Assembly (NCBI GenBank): GCA_025964775.1
Contig: JAOPYE010000038.1
Location: 62,001-126,000, forward strand
Reading direction: 5' to 3'
Origin: Marmoricola sp.
GTDB taxonomy: Bacteria; Actinomycetota; Actinomycetes; Propionibacteriales; Nocardioidaceae
Length of the DNA stretch: 64,000 bases
The notes under the pieces are model-generated. The model was given only the letters and a program-made list of their open reading frames with translations. It did no database searches and was not told where the DNA came from. The position numbers and the translations under genes were made by a program. Positions 35,104 to 43,809 of this stretch are shown here, in pieces (the stretch's first letter is position 1; every line of letters starts with the position of its first letter).

Positions 35104-37229
35104 CCCCAGCCGTCGACACGCACTGCCCCTACTGCGCACTGCAATGCGCCATGACGCTCACTCCCTCTCCGGAGGGGGTGAGCGTCAGCGCGCGGGACTT
35201 TCCGACCAACAAGGGCGGGTTGTGCCAGAAGGGCTGGACCAGCGCAGAGGTGCTCTCGGTGATCGACCGGATCACCACACCACTGCTGCGCGGGGCCTCC
35301 GGCGGGCTCGAGCCGACCTCGTGGGAGCAGGCGCTGGCGTTCATAGCCCAGCGGGTGCAGTCGCTCCAGACAGAGCACGGGATGGACTCGATCGGGGTGT
35401 TCGGCGGTGGCGGGCTCACCAACGAGAAGGCCTACCAGCTCGGCAAGTTCACCCGGACCGTCCTGCGCAGCCGGCACATCGACTACAACGGTCGCTTCTG
35501 CATGTCGTCTGCCGCGGCCGCCGGCAACCGGGCCTTCGGCATCGATCGGGGCCTGCCGTTCCCGCTCGCCGATGCCGGGTCGGCCGACGCGATCCTGCTG
35601 CTGGGCAGCAACGTCGCGGACACGATGCCGCCGCTGGTGCAGCACCTGGCCGGAGTACGTGACCGGGGTGGGCTCCTGGTCGTCGACCCGCGCCGGTCAG
35701 CGACCGCGGCGTTGACCGCGGACGGGGCCGGCGTACACCTGCAGCCGCTGCCGGGTACCGATCTGACGCTCCTGCTCGGGGTGCTGCACCTGGTCATTGC
35801 CCACGGTCATGCCGACGAGGCCTACCTCGAGGACCGGGTTTCCGGCTGGGACGAGGTACGCCGGTCGGTCGCGCTCTGGTGGCCCGAACGCGTCGCGGAC
35901 ATCACCGGCGTTGCCGAAGGCACCCTGCGTCGGACGGTCGAGGTCCTCGCAGCTGCCTCACCGGCAGCCGGTGGGCGCGGTGCGATGGTGCTGAGCGGCC
36001 GCGGAGTCGAGCAGCACACCGACGGGACGGACACCGTCACCGCCGCGATCAACCTGGCGCTGGCACTCGGGCTGCCCGGGCGGCCGGCCAGCGGCTACGG
36101 CTGCCTGACTGGGCAGGGCAACGGTCAGGGCGGCCGCGAGCACGGCCAGAAGGCGGATCAGCTTCCAGGCTACCGCTCGATCGAGGACCCGGCGGCCAGG
36201 GCCTACGTCGCCTCTGTGTGGGGCGTCGATCCGGAGACGCTACCCGGCAAGGGGGTGCCGGCGGTCCAGCTGCTCGACAAGCTCGGCACCGAGGTCCGGG
36301 CGCTGTTCGTCCACGGCGCCAACGTGCTCGTCAGCGCGCCGGATGCTCTCGCGGTCCGCGCGCGGGTGGAGGCCCTCGACCTGCTGGTCGTGTGCGACTT
36401 CGTCCCGAGCGAGACCGCGCTGCTGGCCGACGTCGTCCTGCCGGTCACGCAGTGGGCCGAGGAGGAGGGCACGATGACGTCGCTGGAGGGCCGGATCCTG
36501 CGTCGGCGCAAGGCGATCGATCCGCCGGGCCAGGCGCGCAGCGAGCTCACCATCCTTGCCGACCTGGCTCGCGAGCTCGGTTCGACGGTCCATTTCGACA
36601 CCGCTCCGGCCGAGGTCTTCGACGAGCTCGCCCGGGCCAGCGCGGGCGGTGTCGCCGACTACTCGGGGCTCTCGCACGCCATCCTGGACGAGGAGGTCGC
36701 CGGGTTCCACTGGCCCGTGCCCCTCGGATCGACCGGGAGCCCGCGGATCTTCGTACGCCGGTTCGGGCACGCCGACGGGCGAGCCCGGATGGTCCCCGTC
36801 AGCCCGGGTTCACCCCAGGACGACCTGCGGCCGGGTGCGCCGCTCTACCTGGTCACCGGCAGGGTCCTGGCGCAGTACCAGTCGGGAGCCCAGACGCGCC
36901 GGGTGCCGGCGCTCGCCAAGTCGGCCCCGGCCGCGTTCGTCGAGCTCCATCCCGCCCTCGCCGGGCGCTACGGGATCGAGGACGGTGACGACGTCAGGGT
37001 CACCTCGGTCCGGGGGAGTGCCGTGGCCCGTGCCCGGATCACCTCGACGATCCGTCCCGACACCGTCTTCATGCCGTTCCACTGGTCGGGGGTCGGGATG
37101 GCGAATGCCGTGACCAACTCGGCGACCGACCCGATCTCCGGGATGCCCGAGTTCAAGGTGTGCGCCGTCGACATCGCCCGGGTCGCGACGGAACTTCTCG
37201 AGGAGGACATCCATGAGCTCGCCCGCTGA
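35100..37229 (+). CDS. nasA: Assimilatory nitrate reductase, molybdopterin catalytic subunit
   Basis: It reduces nitrate to nitrite in the cytoplasm using a bis-MGD molybdenum centre and one [4Fe-4S] cluster. The 709-residue protein holds the cluster on Cys9, Cys12, Cys16 and Cys42 (CPYCALQC ... GGLCQKG). RFCMSSAAAA supplies the likely Cys ligand of molybdenum. NGQGGREHGQKADQLPGYR and the C-terminal molydopterin-binding beta barrel are typical of NasA/NarB. Translation starts at the GTG within the narK stop (GTGA). No Tat signal is present, as expected for the assimilatory enzyme. Confidence 0.93.
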   Translation: MTPAVDTHCPYCALQCAMTLTPSPEGVSVSARDFPTNKGGLCQKGWTSAEVLSVIDRITTPLLRGASGGLEPTSWEQALAFIAQRVQSLQTEHGMDSIGVFGGGGLTNEKAYQLGKFTRTVLRSRHIDYNGRFCMSSAAAAGNRAFGIDRGLPFPLADAGSADAILLLGSNVADTMPPLVQHLAGVRDRGGLLVVDPRRSATAALTADGAGVHLQPLPGTDLTLLLGVLHLVIAHGHADEAYLEDRVSGWDEVRRSVALWWPERVADITGVAEGTLRRTVEVLAAASPAAGGRGAMVLSGRGVEQHTDGTDTVTAAINLALALGLPGRPASGYGCLTGQGNGQGGREHGQKADQLPGYRSIEDPAARAYVASVWGVDPETLPGKGVPAVQLLDKLGTEVRALFVHGANVLVSAPDALAVRARVEALDLLVVCDFVPSETALLADVVLPVTQWAEEEGTMTSLEGRILRRRKAIDPPGQARSELTILADLARELGSTVHFDTAPAEVFDELARASAGGVADYSGLSHAILDEEVAGFHWPVPLGSTGSPRIFVRRFGHADGRARMVPVSPGSPQDDLRPGAPLYLVTGRVLAQYQSGAQTRRVPALAKSAPAAFVELHPALAGRYGIEDGDDVRVTSVRGSAVARARITSTIRPDTVFMPFHWSGVGMANAVTNSATDPISGMPEFKVCAVDIARVATELLEEDIHELAR

Positions 37230-38745
37230 GAAGGTCGTCGTGATCGGTGCCGGCATGGTCGGTCACCGCTTCGTCGACGAGCTCGTCCGCGCTGACCGGA
37301 TCGGTCGCTTCGAGATCGAGCTGATCGGTGAGGAGACCTACGAGCCGTACAACCGGATCCTGCTCTCCGAGGTCGTCGCCGGTCGCGCCGACCTGAAGGC
37401 CCTGAGCCTCCCGCTGCCGGACTCCGAGCGGGTGCGGTTCCGTCGCGGTGTCGCCGCGGTCGAGCTCGACCTGGGCGGACAGCGGCTCCTGCTGGACGAC
37501 GGCACGTCGACGACCTATGACCGGCTGGTCCTGGCGACCGGGGCCCGGGCGTTCATCCCTCCGATCGAGGGGTTGGAGCGCGCTCCGCGGCACGTGCACG
37601 TGCTGCGCACGCTCGACGACTGTCGCAACATCGCGGCCCGGGCGATGAACGCCAAGCACGCGGTCGTGCTCGGCGCAGGCCTGCTCGGGCTCGAGGCCGC
37701 GTGTGGCTTGCGCAGGCGAGGAGTGCCGGTCACCGTGATCGATCTGGACGACCACGTGATGGCGACCCAGCTCGATCCCGCGCCGGCCCGGATGCTCGCG
37801 GGGCGGTTGCGCGACCTCGGTGTCGACGTGATCACCGACAGCAGCATCGGCGAGGTGATCAGCGCGTACGACGAGATCGTCGCCGTCCGCCTCGCCGACG
37901 GGCGACTGCTGGCAGCCGACCTGATGGTGGTGTCCTGCGGCGTGCGCGCCAACGTGCGGCTCGCAGCCGATGCCGGACTCGCGGTCGACCGCGGCATCCT
38001 GGTCGACGCCGATCAGACGACGGCACGGACCGGGGTGCACGCGATCGGGGACTGCGCCCAGAGCCCTGCTCCGATGACCGGACTGCTCGCGCCCGGCTGG
38101 AGCCAGGCCGAGCGACTGGTCGCGGTGATGACCGGCAGCACCGTCGAGATCGGCGCCGAGGCGCCGACGACACCGGTCCAGGAGCCGGTCCGGCTCAAGG
38201 CGGCCGGCGTAGACCTGATCACGATGGGGGTCCGTGCTTCGCTGGCGAGTGATGATGACCGGCTGGTCACCCTGACCGACAGTGGCGCGAGGCGCCACGT
38301 GGACCTGGTCATCCGTGACGACACCCTGGTCGGCGTCACCTGCCTCGGAGCGCCCGAGATCTCGGCCTCGCTCAGCGTCGCGTTCGACCGTCGTACCCCA
38401 CTGCCCGTCGATCCGCTGACGCTGCTCGTGCCCGAAGGGCGCGCCGAGGAGCCGACCTCACCCGTGCGGATGCCAGGTGCCACCACCGTGTGCCGCTGCA
38501 GCAGCGTGACCAAGAAGGACATCGTGACCGCGTGGGAGGACGGAGCCCGCACCGCGGGCGACGTCGCCACGGTGACGCGTGCCAGTACCGGATGCGGTGG
38601 CTGCCGCGAAGTTCTGTGCGGCCTCGTCGACTGGTTGAACGCGAGTGATCCGGAGGTCGGAACAGGTGCGGAACCCGCCGGCGGGCCGGCAACTCGTAGC
38701 ACGCCTGTAACACCACGAAACATGCCCGTTGAATCGACTACCTAA
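37213..38745 (+). CDS. nasC: FAD/NAD(P)-dependent electron-transfer subunit with [2Fe-2S] domain
   Basis: A 510-residue flavoprotein that probably passes electrons from NAD(P)H to the nitrate reductase. It has two nucleotide-binding folds (VVVIGAGMVGHRFVDEL; AVVLGAGLLGLEAACGL), the FAD-closing motif GVHAIGDCAQ and a C-terminal BFD-like [2Fe-2S] domain (CRCSSVTKKDI ... GCGGC). It resembles the N-terminal half of NirB. The start overlaps nasA by 17 bp. The last 35 residues are low complexity and probably disordered. Confidence 0.88.
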   Translation: MSSPAEKVVVIGAGMVGHRFVDELVRADRIGRFEIELIGEETYEPYNRILLSEVVAGRADLKALSLPLPDSERVRFRRGVAAVELDLGGQRLLLDDGTSTTYDRLVLATGARAFIPPIEGLERAPRHVHVLRTLDDCRNIAARAMNAKHAVVLGAGLLGLEAACGLRRRGVPVTVIDLDDHVMATQLDPAPARMLAGRLRDLGVDVITDSSIGEVISAYDEIVAVRLADGRLLAADLMVVSCGVRANVRLAADAGLAVDRGILVDADQTTARTGVHAIGDCAQSPAPMTGLLAPGWSQAERLVAVMTGSTVEIGAEAPTTPVQEPVRLKAAGVDLITMGVRASLASDDDRLVTLTDSGARRHVDLVIRDDTLVGVTCLGAPEISASLSVAFDRRTPLPVDPLTLLVPEGRAEEPTSPVRMPGATTVCRCSSVTKKDIVTAWEDGARTAGDVATVTRASTGCGGCREVLCGLVDWLNASDPEVGTGAEPAGGPATRSTPVTPRNMPVESTT

Positions 38746-38755
38746 GGTGCCTGAC

Positions 38756-41344
38756 ATGTCCAGTACTCACCCGACACTGGCCAGCAACGACGACCCCTCG
38801 CAGCCGAAACGTCTCGTGGTCGTCGGTGGTGGCATGGTCGCCCATCGCCTCGTGGAGGCGTTGCGCGACCGGGACACCGACGGGCTGTGGTCCGTCGACC
38901 TCTTCTGCGAGGAGCCGCACGCGCCGTACGACAGGGTGGCGCTGACGTCGTACTTCGCGGGTCAGAGTCCTGAAGACCTGCTTCTCCCGCAGGGCTTCGC
39001 GGTCGACGCGTCGACCCGGGTCCACCTCGGTGCTCCGGTGACCGCGATCGACGTCTCCGCGCGCACGGTACGGGTCCAGGGGCGTGACGAGCCGTACGAC
39101 GCCCTGGTCCTCGCGACCGGTTCGTCGGCCTTCGTGCCGCCGGTCGGCGGCGCCGACCTGCCGGGCACCTTCGTCTACCGGACGATCGCCGACGTCCAGG
39201 CGCTCGAGGCGTGGGTGGCCGAGCGTGGGCCCGTGGCCACGGGCGTGGTCGTCGGTGGCGGCCTGCTGGGGCTCGAGGCGGCTGGCGCCCTGCACGGCCT
39301 CGGCGTCGCCACCACGGTTGTCGAGTTCGCCGACCGCCTGATGCCGCTTCAGGTCGACGAGGGCGGCGGCTCGGCCCTGCGCCGCATCGTCGAATCCATG
39401 GGCGTTTCGGTGCTGACCTCGACGGCATCGGCAGCGGTGCACGCCGGCACCGACGGTCGGGTGGCCTCGATGGAGTTCGCAGACGGCTCAACCGTGGATG
39501 CCGATGTCGTCGTGTTCGCCACCGGGGTGCGTCCCCGCGACGAACTGGCCCGCGACGCCGGGCTCGTCCTCGGGGAGCGCGGTGGCGTCGTGGTGGACGA
39601 CGGCTGCGTGACCGTGGCTGCCGACGTGTACGCGGTCGGTGAGGTCGCCTGCATCCAGGGCCGGACCTGGGGCCTGGTCGGCCCCGGCTACACGATGGCC
39701 GAGGTGGTCGTGGACCGGCTGCTGGGCGGCGCGGCGACGTTCCCCGGCGCCGACACCAGTACCAAGCTCAAGCTCCTCGGCGTCGACGTCGCGTCCTTCG
39801 GTGACGCGTTCGCCGAAGCGCCGGGCAGTCTCGAGGTCACCTACGCCGACCCTGTCGTCGGTGTCTACAAGAAGCTGGTCGTCTCCGACGACGCCAAGAT
39901 CCTCCTCGGTGGCGTGCTGGTCGGCGACGCGAGTACCTATGCCTCGTTGCGTCCGATGCTGGGTGCCGAGCTCGGCAGCGACCCGAACGCCTGGTTGCTG
40001 CCAGACGGTGTGGGAGCCCGCGTGACCGGTGAGCTCCCGGACTCGGCGAACGTCTGCTCGTGCAACAACGTCACAGCCGGGGCGATCCGTGAATCGGTCA
40101 GCTGCGGCGGCTGCACGGACCTGGCCGGTGTGAAGGCCTGCACCAGGGCCGGGACGAGCTGCGGGTCCTGCCTGCCGTTGGTCAAGACCCTCATGGCCGG
40201 TGAGCTCGAGAAGGCCGGCGTGACGATGAGCAACGCCCTGTGCGAGCACTTCGAGTTCAGCCGTGCCCAGCTCTTCGACATCATCTCGGTGACCGGGCTC
40301 CGTACCTTCAGCGAGATCATCGGGCAGCACGGCACCGGTCGGGGCTGCGACATCTGCCGCCCGGTGATCGCCTCGATCCTGTCCTCCCTGGGCACCGGTC
40401 ACGTCATGGATGCCGACCAGGCCCGGCTCCAGGACACGAACGACCACGTGATGGCCAACTTGCAGAAGGACGGCACCTACTCCGTCGTACCGCGGGTGCC
40501 CGCGGGCGAGATCACGCCGGGGGGCCTGATCGCGATCGGGCGGGTCGCTGAGGACTTCGGGCTCTACACCAAGATCACCGGCGGCCAGCGGATCGACCTG
40601 TTCGGAGCACGGCTCGAGCAGCTCCCGGAGATCTGGCGCCGGCTGGTCGATGCGGGCTTCGAGTCGGGCCATGCGTACGGCAAGGCCTTGCGCACGGTGA
40701 AGTCCTGCGTCGGTCAGACCTGGTGCCGGTACGGCGTCCAGGACTCCGTAGGCCTGGCGGTCGACCTCGAGCTGCGCTACCGGGGCCTGCGGGCGCCGCA
40801 CAAGATCAAGCTCGGTGTCTCAGGCTGTGCGCGCGAGTGCGCGGAGGCGCGTGGCAAGGACGTCGGGGTGATCGCGACCGACAAGGGCTGGAACATGTAC
40901 GTCGGCGGGAACGGCGGGTTCACCCCGAGGCACGCGCAACTGTTCGCCGAGGACCTGGACACGGCAACATTGATCCGGACCATCGACCGGTTCCTGATGT
41001 ACTACGTGCGCACCGCCGACCGGCTCCAGCGGACGGCTCCGTGGGTCGAGACCCACGAGGGTGGCGCGGACGCGATCCGTGCCGTTGTGCTGGACGACTC
41101 GCTCGGGATCTGCGCAGATCTGGATGCGGCGATGGCAGCCCACGTCGCCAGCTATCGCGATGAATGGGCTGCCACGCTGGCTGATCCGGACAAGCTGGCC
41201 CAGTTCGTCTCCTTCGTCAACGCCCCGGACGCCGGGGACCCGGACCTGAGCTACGTGACCGAACGCGGGCAACGCAGGCCCGCGACGGCACAGGAGCGCG
41301 GGTCGACCTTGATCGCCGGCGTGAAGCTGGAGGTGCGCGCATGA
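38756..41344 (+). CDS. nirB: Assimilatory nitrite reductase, large subunit
   Basis: It reduces nitrite to ammonium with NADH, using FAD, [2Fe-2S], [4Fe-4S] and sirohaem. The 862-residue chain has two nucleotide folds (RLVVVGGGMVAHRLVEAL; GVVVGGGLLGLEAAG), a BFD-like domain with CSCNN, SCGGC and SCGSC motifs (about 435-480), the ferredoxin-like repeat and the sirohaem/[4Fe-4S] motif CVGQTWCRYG ... GCARECAEARGKD. The ATG at 38756 is chosen; upstream AAGG is a plausible ribosome binding site. It lies 10 nt after the previous gene and overlaps nirD by 4 bp. Confidence 0.96.
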   Translation: MSSTHPTLASNDDPSQPKRLVVVGGGMVAHRLVEALRDRDTDGLWSVDLFCEEPHAPYDRVALTSYFAGQSPEDLLLPQGFAVDASTRVHLGAPVTAIDVSARTVRVQGRDEPYDALVLATGSSAFVPPVGGADLPGTFVYRTIADVQALEAWVAERGPVATGVVVGGGLLGLEAAGALHGLGVATTVVEFADRLMPLQVDEGGGSALRRIVESMGVSVLTSTASAAVHAGTDGRVASMEFADGSTVDADVVVFATGVRPRDELARDAGLVLGERGGVVVDDGCVTVAADVYAVGEVACIQGRTWGLVGPGYTMAEVVVDRLLGGAATFPGADTSTKLKLLGVDVASFGDAFAEAPGSLEVTYADPVVGVYKKLVVSDDAKILLGGVLVGDASTYASLRPMLGAELGSDPNAWLLPDGVGARVTGELPDSANVCSCNNVTAGAIRESVSCGGCTDLAGVKACTRAGTSCGSCLPLVKTLMAGELEKAGVTMSNALCEHFEFSRAQLFDIISVTGLRTFSEIIGQHGTGRGCDICRPVIASILSSLGTGHVMDADQARLQDTNDHVMANLQKDGTYSVVPRVPAGEITPGGLIAIGRVAEDFGLYTKITGGQRIDLFGARLEQLPEIWRRLVDAGFESGHAYGKALRTVKSCVGQTWCRYGVQDSVGLAVDLELRYRGLRAPHKIKLGVSGCARECAEARGKDVGVIATDKGWNMYVGGNGGFTPRHAQLFAEDLDTATLIRTIDRFLMYYVRTADRLQRTAPWVETHEGGADAIRAVVLDDSLGICADLDAAMAAHVASYRDEWAATLADPDKLAQFVSFVNAPDAGDPDLSYVTERGQRRPATAQERGSTLIAGVKLEVRA

Positions 41345-41724
41345 GTGAGTGGGTCGCCGTGTGCACCAAGGGACAACTGATTCCGGAGCGTGGCGTGGCC
41401 GTGCTGGTCCGTGAACAGCAGGTGGCGCTCTTCCGGGTGACCGGCACTGACGAGAAGGGGGATCCAGCCGATTTCGTCTACGCAGTGGGGCATCGTGACC
41501 CGTTCGCGGACGCCAACGTGATAGCCCGAGGCATCGTCGGATCAGTCGGCCATGGTCCCGAGCAGCGGGACACCGTCGCCTCGCCGATGTACAAGCACGT
41601 CTTCGCTCTCGCGACCGGAGAATGCCTCACCGACCCGTCCGAGTCGCTCCCGGTCTACCGGACCTGGATCGCCGGGGGAGTCGTCTACGTCCATCCCGTC
41701 CCCGTTTCGTTATTGGTCGCCTGA
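41341..41724 (+). CDS. nirD: Nitrite reductase small subunit
   Basis: A 127-residue protein with a Rieske-like fold that completes the NirBD complex. As in other NirD proteins, the Rieske cluster ligands are absent; the family motifs are VYAVGHRDPFADANVIARGIVGS and SPMYKHVFALATGECL. The start overlaps the nirB stop (ATGA), so the two are translationally coupled. Confidence 0.94.
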   Translation: MSEWVAVCTKGQLIPERGVAVLVREQQVALFRVTGTDEKGDPADFVYAVGHRDPFADANVIARGIVGSVGHGPEQRDTVASPMYKHVFALATGECLTDPSESLPVYRTWIAGGVVYVHPVPVSLLVA

Positions 41725-41731
41725 GGAAACC

Positions 41732-42841
41732 ATGACCGAACTCACCCCGGTCCTCGCCGGCACCAGGATCCTGGTGACGGCACAACGCCGTTCCGACGAG
41801 TTGTCGGCTGCGCTGACGCGACGAGGGGCGGACGTCGTGGTCGCACCGGCGCTGGGCGTCGTCCCGCACATCGACGAGGACGAGCTGTTGCGGCGTACCC
41901 GCGAGATCCTGGCGGACCCGGTCGAGGTCCTGGTCGTGACCACGGGGATCGGCTTCCGTGGCTGGATGGACACCGCCGAGGCGGCGGGCCTGTACGACCA
42001 GCTGGTCGCCAACCTCGAGAACACCCGACTCGTTGCGCGCGGTCCGAAAGCTCGTGGCGCGCTCCAGGCTGTGGGGCTCCAGGCCGACTGGGTCGCGGAG
42101 TCCGAGACGTCCGCCGAGCTCGTCGAGTTCCTGCTCGCCGAAGGTGTCCAGGAACAACGGATCGCCGTCCAGCACCACGGTGCCGGCGATCCCCATCTCG
42201 AGGAGCTCCTCGTGGGTGGCGGAGCGGTCGTGATCCCGCTTGAGGTCTATCGCTGGGGGCCAGCCCAGGATCCCGACGCGGTGACCGAGACCGCACTCCA
42301 GGTCGCGGCGGGTGCCTTCGACGCGGTGATGTTCACGTCTGCCCCGGCCGCGATCGCCTGGATCGCCGAGCTCAACGGGCAAGGCGTCACCGAGATCGTC
42401 CGCGAGCTCGTCACCGACGGTCGGTTGCTCATCGCGGCGGTCGGTCCGATGACCGCGGAGCCGCTGGTCAACGCAGGCTTGGGCCCAGTGCATCCTGATC
42501 GTTCCCGGATGGGTGCGTTGGTTCGTCTGGTCATCCTGACTCTGGGCGACGACGCGCACAGCGTGATGACCCCCTCGGGGGTGCTGCACGTGCGGGCATC
42601 AGCGGCGACGCTCGACCACGAGGTGCTCCCGCTGTCGCCCAACGGGCTGGCCATCCTGCGCCGGCTCGCGCTGCACCCGGGTGAGGTCGTCAGCCGCGAC
42701 CGGCTGCTGGCCGCCCTGCCCGGCGAGTCCGCCGATCCGCACACCGCAGAGGTCGCGGTCGCGCGGTTGCGCGAGGCGCTCGGTCCGCACCCACTGGTGC
42801 GGACCGTGATCAAGCGCGGGTACGTGCTCCAGACCGCCTAG
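41732..42841 (+). CDS. nnaR: HemD-like/winged-helix regulator of nitrate assimilation (NnaR type)
   Basis: A 369-residue fusion of a uroporphyrinogen-III-synthase-like domain (about 1-265, ILVTAQRRSDELSAALTRRGADVV ... MFTSAPAAIAWI ... AAVGPMTAEPLV) with a C-terminal OmpR-type winged helix (about 280-369, LPLSPNGLAILRRLALHPGEVVSRDRLLAAL ... RTVIKRGYVL). The same architecture defines NnaR, a GlnR co-activator of nirB and other nitrate genes in Streptomyces and mycobacteria. It lies 7 nt after nirD. A residual enzyme activity supplying sirohaem precursor cannot be excluded. Confidence 0.88.
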   Translation: MTELTPVLAGTRILVTAQRRSDELSAALTRRGADVVVAPALGVVPHIDEDELLRRTREILADPVEVLVVTTGIGFRGWMDTAEAAGLYDQLVANLENTRLVARGPKARGALQAVGLQADWVAESETSAELVEFLLAEGVQEQRIAVQHHGAGDPHLEELLVGGGAVVIPLEVYRWGPAQDPDAVTETALQVAAGAFDAVMFTSAPAAIAWIAELNGQGVTEIVRELVTDGRLLIAAVGPMTAEPLVNAGLGPVHPDRSRMGALVRLVILTLGDDAHSVMTPSGVLHVRASAATLDHEVLPLSPNGLAILRRLALHPGEVVSRDRLLAALPGESADPHTAEVAVARLREALGPHPLVRTVIKRGYVLQTA

Positions 42842-43736
42842 GTTGCCCGGCCAGGGCGAGCGCCTCCACCAGCATCAGGACGGCGGGGGAGCGGCCCTGG
42901 CTGCGGCGCCAGACGGCAATCACCTCGCGCTCGGGCTTCGGCTCCCGGACCCGGATCGCGCGTGTGCCCGGCGGAAGGACGGACCGGCCGAGGCGTGGCA
43001 CCAGCGCGATCCCGAGTCCGGCGGCCACCAGGGCGAGGTGCGAGTCGAACTCCATCGAGGTGTGCTCGATCACCGGTACCCGGCCCGTGCCGGCGTACAT
43101 CCGGGAGAGCCACTGGCGACAGATGGTTCCGTCGGGCGTGGCGATCCAGCGTTCGTCGACCAGGTCTCCCGGGGTCAGGCTCTTGCGCGCCGCGAGCCGG
43201 TGACCAGCGTGGACGATCACCTCGGCCTCGTCGCGGTGCACCGTACGCCGGTCCAGGTGATCGGGGATGTCGATGGGAACGTCGCCCCACCGGTGCACGA
43301 CGGCAAGGTCGGCCTGGCCGGTCGCCACCCGCTCGACCGCCTGCCAGGGTTCGACCTCGGCCAGCCGGAGGCGCAGCTCCGGATGGGCGCCCATGACCGC
43401 TGCCGCGACCGGACCGATCAGGCCGCGCATCGCGGTGGAGAAGCCGATCAGGCTCAGTTCGCCGGCAACGCCACCGGCCTGGGCGTGAAGATCCGTCTCG
43501 AGTCGCTCGAGGTCGGCAGCGATCCGGGAACCCTCGGAGACGAGGACCCTCCCCGGCCCGCTGAGGATCACGCCCCGACCGACCCGTTCGAGCAGCTCGA
43601 CGCCTGATTGCCGTTCCAGGCGCTTGATCTGCTGCGAGACGGCCGACGGCGTGAAGCCCAGTGCGTCGGCTGCGGCGACCACCGAGCCGAACTGGTCGAC
43701 GGCTTCCAGGGAGCGCAGTGCGGCCAGATCCATCAT
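42810..43736 (-). CDS. LysR-family transcriptional regulator
   Basis: A 308-residue regulator with an N-terminal winged helix (ALRSLEAVDQFGSVVAAADALGFTPSAVSQQIKRLERQ) and a periplasmic-binding-like effector domain. It is divergent from an EamA transporter gene with a perfect palindrome between them, so it probably controls that transporter and itself. Its 3' end overlaps nnaR by 32 bp. An ATG one codon later (43733) is an alternative start. Confidence 0.92.
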   Translation of the reverse strand: MMDLAALRSLEAVDQFGSVVAAADALGFTPSAVSQQIKRLERQSGVELLERVGRGVILSGPGRVLVSEGSRIAADLERLETDLHAQAGGVAGELSLIGFSTAMRGLIGPVAAAVMGAHPELRLRLAEVEPWQAVERVATGQADLAVVHRWGDVPIDIPDHLDRRTVHRDEAEVIVHAGHRLAARKSLTPGDLVDERWIATPDGTICRQWLSRMYAGTGRVPVIEHTSMEFDSHLALVAAGLGIALVPRLGRSVLPPGTRAIRVREPKPEREVIAVWRRSQGRSPAVLMLVEALALAGQPRRSGARTRA

Positions 43737-43752
43737 GTAGTGATGCTACATG
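43734..43752. promoter_or_regulatory. LysR-type operator between lysR and eamA genes
   Basis: CATGTAG-TGATG-CTACATG is a perfect inverted repeat with the T-n11-A form of LysR sites. It begins on the lysR start codon itself, so binding there would block lysR expression, while GATC/CATGGATC repeats extend downstream toward the transporter gene. Confidence 0.6.
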
Positions 43753-43809
43753 GATCCATGCAGATCTCATCGCTGGTGCTTCATGGATCTGAACGGCAGA
43801 ATCGAGCGC

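Noticed and set aside
38707-38721. A second GlnR box before nirB
   Set aside because: GTAAC and GAAAC are separated by 5 nt rather than 6, which breaks the helical spacing. It is mentioned only as a weak companion to the narK site.
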